Assembly: GCF_006546935.1 (NCBI RefSeq)
Contig: NZ_SMDN01000003.1
Coordinates: 1-64,000, forward strand
Direction: 5' to 3'
Source: Mycoplasmopsis mucosicanis
GTDB lineage: Bacteria > Bacillota_I > Bacilli_A > Mycoplasmatales > Metamycoplasmataceae
DNA: 64,000 bases
The translations under genes and the position numbers were made by a program. The notes below the pieces were generated by a model. It had not been told where the DNA came from. It searched no databases and saw only the letters and a list, made by a program, of their open reading frames with translations. Shown here piece after piece: positions 62,833 through 64,000 of this stretch. Each line of letters opens with the position of its first letter. Within the stretch, counting starts at the first letter, position 1.

Positions 62833-64000
62833 ATGAAAATAACAAAACAACACGATATAAAAGACTGCGGCCTCCACGTAATGCAATTTTTTGTTAAAAA
62901 ATACACAAAAAATGATGTTTCACTGTCTTATCTTAAGTTAAAAGCAAATTATGGAAAGGATGGAATAAGTCTTGCAGGTTTAAAAGATATTGCAAGTGAA
63001 TTTAATCTAGTTTTTGATACATACAAAGTTGAAATTAACAATCTATTTAGCATTGCAAAGGTTGATTTTCCATTAGTTTGCTTAATTAAAGAAGAAGGTT
63101 TGCAACACTATTTAATCCTTGAAAAAATACACAGAGATGTATTTTATTTTCAAGACTCTCGAGTTGGAACAAGCATAAAAATCCATAGAGATCAATTTGA
63201 AAAAATATTTACTGGCTACATAAGTTTTGTGTATTTAGATGAAAATAAAGTGATAAAAAATGAACAATTTGTTATTGATAACAAACTTAAATCACTCATA
63301 AATATTGATTCAACATCGTTTGTGTTGATTATTTCTGCATTGCTCTCAACTCTTTTAGCTTTTGGATCAACATTTTTTATCAAATTAGTTTTCGATTTTG
63401 TGATTCCAAATAATTTACTAAAGACTCATATTATTCTTTTTGTTGCTTTTTTGTGAGTAAATTTCGTGCGTTTTAGCAATAATTTTTTCAAAAATACGCT
63501 TACTAAAAAACTAAGTAATAAAACTGAAATTGCAATTAAGGATGCATTTTTTAGAAAAATTCAATCAGTTTCGCTAGATGAATTAAATAGGTTGGATAGG
63601 AATGAAATACTGAAGAGATTGAGTTATATATCAATGGTTGCTGATTTTCAATCAACATTTCTTTACATTTTTTGATCTGAACTAGTTGCATTAATGATCT
63701 CAACAATGCTGCTTATATGAATTAGTTATCAATTATTTCTAATGATTTTGTGTGTAAGTGTGTTAAGTTTTTTAATTAAGTTAGTCTTTAACTATTTTGT
63801 TGAGAAAAAGTATGCTGAATATTTAAATAAAGCTCACGTTTTTTCACTAAATGAATTGGAAAACGTATATTCATTGAACAGTTTTAGAACAAAAAATGAG
63901 GTAAATTACAAAGAACTTATAAGACAAAAGTCAATGCTAGAATATAAGGCAATTGACTATACTTTAAATAATAAAAATAATTTAAGTCTTTTTGTTACTG
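62833..64000 (+). CDS. C39-peptidase ABC exporter (partial, runs off window)
   Basis: At least 389 aa. Peptidase C39 domain at the N-terminus: KQHDIKDCGLHVMQFFVKKY with catalytic Cys in DCG, LQHYLILEKI with the His, and FYFQDSRVG with the Asp. Transmembrane domain follows (SFVLIISALLSTLLAFGSTF). The ATP-binding domain would lie past the edge. Such exporters cleave a double-Gly leader and secrete bacteriocin-like peptides. Start ATG 62833 gives MKITKQHDIKDCG, the usual length; a GTG at 62806 adds nine residues. Confidence 0.87.

Noticed and set aside
1..64000. tRNA, rRNA, CRISPR arrays, insertion sequences, prophage genes
   Set aside because: All gaps were read on both strands; no tRNA cloverleaf signatures, transposase, spaced direct repeats or integrase were seen.

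Overview
This window is chromosomal DNA from a mycoplasma (class Mollicutes). It is AT-rich, and most long genes read through TGA as tryptophan: the thioredoxin WCPPC motif, the SNase domain, GatA, GatB, InfB and PstB all carry in-frame TGA. Only a type-1 release factor (prfA) is seen, cell-wall genes are absent, and Cys-anchored lipoproteins are present. Gene content (DnaE-type polymerase, stand-alone 5'-3' exonuclease, fused PstC-PstA, MnuA-like nuclease lipoprotein, Lipoprotein_17-type surface proteins) suggests the hominis/bovis/synoviae side of the group (Metamycoplasma or Mycoplasmopsis). The species cannot be fixed from the sequence alone. All coordinates below use genetic code 4.

Layout. 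0-5.4 kb: rpsT on the minus strand, then the operon rimP-nusA-rnpM-infB-apt. 5.4-12.1 kb: a surface block on the minus strand with an MnuA-like nuclease lipoprotein and two paralogous variable lipoproteins; one of these is switched off by a nine-G tract. 12.2-20.1 kb: dnaE plus exonuclease, tex plus a membrane protein, and def. 20.1-22.3 kb: rsmD, 4.5S (SRP) RNA, a LacI-type regulator and smpB. 22.4-24.5 kb: a convergent type II restriction-modification pair, then trxA. 24.6-30.7 kb: gyrB, a YitT-family protein, an unknown gene, nadE and yebC. 30.8-32.7 kb: a second restriction-modification pair. 32.8-37 kb: an alpha/beta hydrolase, a frameshifted nitroreductase, rnhB, a membrane protein with a Rho-N-like tail and an RluD-type synthase. 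37-44.4 kb: pstCA-pstB-phoU, a double-domain choline-kinase-like protein with a Nudix hydrolase, and a broken second Pst-like permease. 44.4-47.7 kb: acp, prmC-prfA and rplK-rplA. 47.9-54.9 kb: a nuclease lipoprotein, gatCAB, a pseudouridine synthase, and acpS-plsC-scpA-scpB. 55-62.6 kb: recU, hup, dnaJ (behind a CIRCE operator), an unknown gene, cmk-der, a YihY-like protein, an AEC transporter and rpiB. From 62.8 kb to the edge: a C39-peptidase ABC exporter, cut by the window end.

The most unusual signals are: (1) a roughly 32-bp interrupted palindrome with core TACTCAAAAATGAGTA, found in at least eight intergenic gaps with degenerate copies inside genes; (2) a poly-G phase switch with neighbouring tandem repeats in a surface lipoprotein; (3) several genes whose -10 box lies 6-8 bases before the start codon with no ribosome binding site, implying leaderless mRNAs; (4) a possible 60-nt RNA at about 33.7 kb; (5) an attenuator-like leader before the phosphate transporter; (6) a Pst-like permease split by a TAA codon. 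No tRNA, rRNA, insertion sequence or CRISPR array was seen, and no gene-free stretch exceeds 300 bases.
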